Source: Streptomyces griseiscabiei (GTDB taxonomy: Bacteria; Actinomycetota; Actinomycetes; Streptomycetales; Streptomycetaceae). From it: a stretch of 64,000 nt of DNA. Both the position numbers and the translations under genes were made by a program. This document shows, piece by piece, positions 61,498-64,000 of this stretch. The notes below the pieces were generated by a model. The model was given only the letters and a program-made list of their open reading frames with translations. It was not told where the DNA came from and searched no databases. The stretch is from positions 2,604,001-2,668,000 of the forward strand of contig NZ_JAGJBZ010000002.1 in NCBI RefSeq assembly GCF_020010925.1, given 5' to 3'. Numbering within the stretch: position 1 is the stretch's first letter; each line of letters begins with the position of its first letter.

Positions 61498-64000
61498 ATG
61501 CCCCCCACCGCGCCGCACTCGAAGCCCGCCGAGTCCACCACGGCCGACCGGAACCCCGACGCCCCCCACGGCGTCCCCGTCGTCGACATCTCCGCCACGG
61601 GACCCGGAAGCACCCCCGTCCAGCAGGTCATGGGCCTGATGCGGGACCACGGGCCCGTGCTCGTACGGCGGCTGCACGGGCGGGACACCCTGTTCGTCGC
61701 GGATCTCGACCTGGTCGCCGACCTGTCCGACGAGACCCGGTTCGCCAAGGCCGTCGGTCCCGCGCTGGAGAACGTCCGGGAGTTCGCCGCCGACGGACTG
61801 TTCACCGCGTACGGCGACGAGCCGAACTGGGCGAAGGCGCACGACATCCTGATGCCGGCGTTCGCGCTGGGCTCGATGCGGACGTACCACCCGGTGATGC
61901 TGCGGGTGGCCCGCAGGCTGATCGACTCCTGGGACCGGGCGAGCGCCACCGGGCAGGCCGTGAACGTGGCGGACGACATGACCCGGATGACCCTCGACAC
62001 GATCGGACTCGCCGGCTTCGGCTACGACTTCGGCTCCTTCGAGCGCGACGAACCCCACCCCTTCGTCGAGGCCATGGTCCGCTGTCTGGAGTGGAGCATG
62101 AACCGGCTGAGCCGGCTTCCCGGCGACGACCACACAGCCGCGGACGCCGCCTTCCGGGCGGACGCCGAGTACCTCGCCGGGGTCGTCGACGACGTCATCG
62201 CCGCCCGCCTGCGGTCGGGGGAGACGGGCACCGACGACCTGCTCGGGCTCATGCTCACCGCCGAGCACCCGGCCGACGGCACCACCCTGGACACCGCCAA
62301 CATCCGCAACCAGGTCATCACCTTCCTCATCGCCGGCCATGAGACGACCTCCGGCGCGATGTCCTTCGCGCTGTACCACCTGGCCAAGCAGCCGGCCGTC
62401 CTCCAGCTCGTGCGGCGCGAGGTCGACGCCCTGTGGGGCGACGAGGCCGACCCCGAGCCGACGTTCGACGAGGTCGGACGGCTGACGTACACCCGGCAGG
62501 TGCTGAACGAGGCGCTGCGGCTGTGGCCGACGGCCGCCGCGTTCACCCGGTACGCCCGCGAGGACACCCTGCTCGGCGGCCGGATCCCCCTGCGCGCCGG
62601 ACAGACGGTGACCGTGCTCGGCCCGACGCTGCACCGGCAGCCCGTCTGGGGCGACAACCCCGAGCTCTTCGACCCCTCCCGGTTCACCGCCGAGGCGGAG
62701 GAGGCCCGCTCCCCGCACGCCTTCAAGCCCTTCGGCACCGGCGAACGCGCCTGCATCGGACGGCAGTTCGCCCTTCACGAGGCGACGATGCTGCTCGCCG
62801 TGCTCGTCCACCGCTACCGGCCGCACGACCACACCGACTACGCCCTCACGGTCAAGGAGACCCTCACCCTGAAGCCCGAGGGCTTCACCCTGACCCTGTC
62901 CCCGCGCACCCCCGCCGACCGTACGCACGCCCCGCTGCCCGGCGCCCGGTACGCCGACACCGCCCCGCGGTCCGACGAGACCACCTCTCTTTCCACCCGC
63001 GTACGCCCCGGCACCCGCGCCCTCTTCCTGCACGGCAGCAACTACGGCACCTGCCGCGAGATCGCCGCTCAACTGGCGGAAGAGGCGGCGGAGTTGGGGG
63101 CGGAGACGGAGGTCGCGTCCCTCGACACGTACGCCGGCGGGCTGCCCGCCGACCGCCCGGTCGTCGTCACCGCCGCCTCCTACAACGGCCGCCCCACCGA
63201 CGACGCCACCGCCTTCGCCGCCCAGCTCGACACCGACGAGGCCGCCTTCACCGGCAGTTACGCCGTCCTCGGCGTCGGCGACCGCAACTGGGCCGCCACC
63301 TACCAGCACGTCCCGGCCCGCATCGACGAACGCCTCGCCGCACTCGGCGGCACCCGTCTGCTGGACCGCGCCGCCGCCGACGCCTCCGGCGACCTCACCG
63401 GCGCCGTCCGCGCCTTCACGGCCGGCCTGCGCACCGCGCTGCTGAAGGAGTACGGCGACCCGGACGCCACCACCGGCGCCGACGAGCCGCCCGCCTCCGA
63501 CCACCGGGCGCCCGCCTCCGCCCACGAGGTCCGCACCCTCACCGGCGGCCCGCTGCACGCCGTCGCCGAGCGCCACGGACTGACCCCGATGACCGTCACC
63601 GAGGCGTACGACCTCACCGCCCCCGGCCACCCGCGCGCCAAGCGCTTCGTCCGGCTCGCCCTGCCCGAGGGCGCCGCCTACCGCACCGGCGACCATCTGA
63701 CCGTGCTGCCCGTCAACGACCCGGCGCTCGTCCGGCGGGCCGTCACCGCGCTGGGGCTCGACCCGGACGACGTCCTCGACATCCGTTCCCGGCGCCGCGA
63801 CGGCATCGCCGTCGACCGACCGGTGACGGCGCACCAACTTCTGTCCCACCACGTGGAGTTGCAGACCCGGCCGACGCCCGACCAGCTCTCCGCACTGGCC
63901 GCCGCCGACCCCTGCCCGCCGGAGCGCGCCGCCCTCGCCGCGAGCGCGGCCGACGGAACCGAGCACGGCACCCTGGTCGAGGTGATCGAGGCCAACCCGG
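61498..64000 (+). CDS. Self-sufficient CYP102-type P450/NADPH-P450 reductase fusion (3' end missing)
   Basis: About 834 residues are visible before the right edge. Residues 1-475 are a CYP102 haem domain with FAKAVGPALENVREFAADGLFTAY, I-helix FLIAGHETTSGAM, ExxR in NEALRLWPTAAAF and haem loop FKPFGTGERACIGRQFALHEA. From about residue 505 comes the FMN flavodoxin domain (ALFLHGSNYGTCREIA, VVVTAASYNGRPTDD, GVGDRNWAATYQHVPARID). The FAD domain begins near 690 (FVRLALPEGAAYRTGDHLTVLPVN). The order is that of P450 BM3, a fatty acid hydroxylase. AAAGG lies about 12 bases before the ATG; a GTG seven codons upstream is also possible. The gene is divergent from a PAS-LuxR regulator. Confidence 0.93.
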   Translation, partial: MPPTAPHSKPAESTTADRNPDAPHGVPVVDISATGPGSTPVQQVMGLMRDHGPVLVRRLHGRDTLFVADLDLVADLSDETRFAKAVGPALENVREFAADGLFTAYGDEPNWAKAHDILMPAFALGSMRTYHPVMLRVARRLIDSWDRASATGQAVNVADDMTRMTLDTIGLAGFGYDFGSFERDEPHPFVEAMVRCLEWSMNRLSRLPGDDHTAADAAFRADAEYLAGVVDDVIAARLRSGETGTDDLLGLMLTAEHPADGTTLDTANIRNQVITFLIAGHETTSGAMSFALYHLAKQPAVLQLVRREVDALWGDEADPEPTFDEVGRLTYTRQVLNEALRLWPTAAAFTRYAREDTLLGGRIPLRAGQTVTVLGPTLHRQPVWGDNPELFDPSRFTAEAEEARSPHAFKPFGTGERACIGRQFALHEATMLLAVLVHRYRPHDHTDYALTVKETLTLKPEGFTLTLSPRTPADRTHAPLPGARYADTAPRSDETTSLSTRVRPGTRALFLHGSNYGTCREIAAQLAEEAAELGAETEVASLDTYAGGLPADRPVVVTAASYNGRPTDDATAFAAQLDTDEAAFTGSYAVLGVGDRNWAATYQHVPARIDERLAALGGTRLLDRAAADASGDLTGAVRAFTAGLRTALLKEYGDPDATTGADEPPASDHRAPASAHEVRTLTGGPLHAVAERHGLTPMTVTEAYDLTAPGHPRAKRFVRLALPEGAAYRTGDHLTVLPVNDPALVRRAVTALGLDPDDVLDIRSRRRDGIAVDRPVTAHQLLSHHVELQTRPTPDQLSALAAADPCPPERAALAASAADGTEHGTLVEVIEANP

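Noticed and set aside
60706..63966. Minus-strand open frame of about 1,090 codons spanning the PAS-LuxR gene and the P450 fusion
   Set aside because: Only the last 196 codons (from 61296) form a real protein; the rest is antisense to the CYP102 fusion.

Overview
The window is high-GC actinobacterial chromosome, almost certainly Streptomyces. Support comes from the extreme G+C at third codon positions, long antisense open frames, Tat-dependent secreted hydrolases, Streptomyces-type families (DUF574 methyltransferase, GlxA-type regulator, furA-katG), a cobalamin riboswitch, a DmdR-type iron box and interspersed copies of the AGGGGCGCGGGGAACTGC repeat. Both ends cut through genes: an aldehyde dehydrogenase on the left and a P450-reductase fusion on the right. 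No rRNA, tRNA, CRISPR array, insertion sequence or prophage was seen.

Layout. (1) 1-11.4 kb is a catabolic locus. It holds a PuuC-like aldehyde dehydrogenase, an amino-acid/amine permease, a TetR regulator, homoprotocatechuate-type meta-cleavage enzymes (FAH/HpaG-like, HpaD-like, HpaE-like), an acetoacetate-decarboxylase-family protein, a ferredoxin reductase and a ferredoxin. Divergent from these lie a glutamine-synthetase-like ligase and a P450. Three promoter regions share a GTTTGGnnCCAAAC palindrome. The set suggests import and gamma-glutamylation of an aromatic amine, oxidation to a phenylacetate, P450 hydroxylation and ring cleavage. (2) 11.5-14.4 kb carries a salicylate-hydroxylase-like flavoprotein and a DctA dicarboxylate transporter. 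(3) 14.5-17.8 kb is a three-gene ABC importer led by a cobalamin riboswitch, so probably a vitamin B12 importer. (4) 17.9-22.9 kb has a RidA protein, an anchored unknown protein, a Gfo/Idh dehydrogenase and a secreted GH29 alpha-L-fucosidase. (5) 22.9-27.6 kb is an idonate/ketogluconate-type dehydrogenase operon facing an IclR regulator, followed by another SDR. (6) 27.7-33.7 kb has katG-fur, a DUF574 methyltransferase, a GlxA regulator and a GAPDH.

(7) 33.7-49.6 kb is an essentially complete L-rhamnose system. RhaI, RhaB and a fused aldolase/dehydrogenase lie on the minus strand with LutABC for L-lactate oxidation. An ABC importer, the RhaM mutarotase, a secreted beta-propeller protein and a LacI regulator lie on the plus strand. 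Operator-like palindromes sit between the arms. Rhamnose would be converted to DHAP plus lactate, and then to pyruvate.

(8) 49.7-64 kb is mixed. It includes a prolyl-aminopeptidase-like hydrolase, a PIG-L deacetylase/GNAT pair and a Cys-rich pentapeptide-repeat protein. A stand-alone CYP102-like P450 faces its own TetR gene. Further on are an iron-box-controlled DUF2470 protein, a Tat lipoprotein lactonase, a hypothetical protein, a FUSC-type membrane protein and an EF-G-binding-type zinc protein. The window closes with a PAS-LuxR regulator divergent from a self-sufficient CYP102-type P450/reductase.

The longest gap without a gene is about 370 bases (17562-17934); it holds the riboswitch and a tandem octamer repeat. 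All functional statements come from motif recognition and context; no database search was possible.
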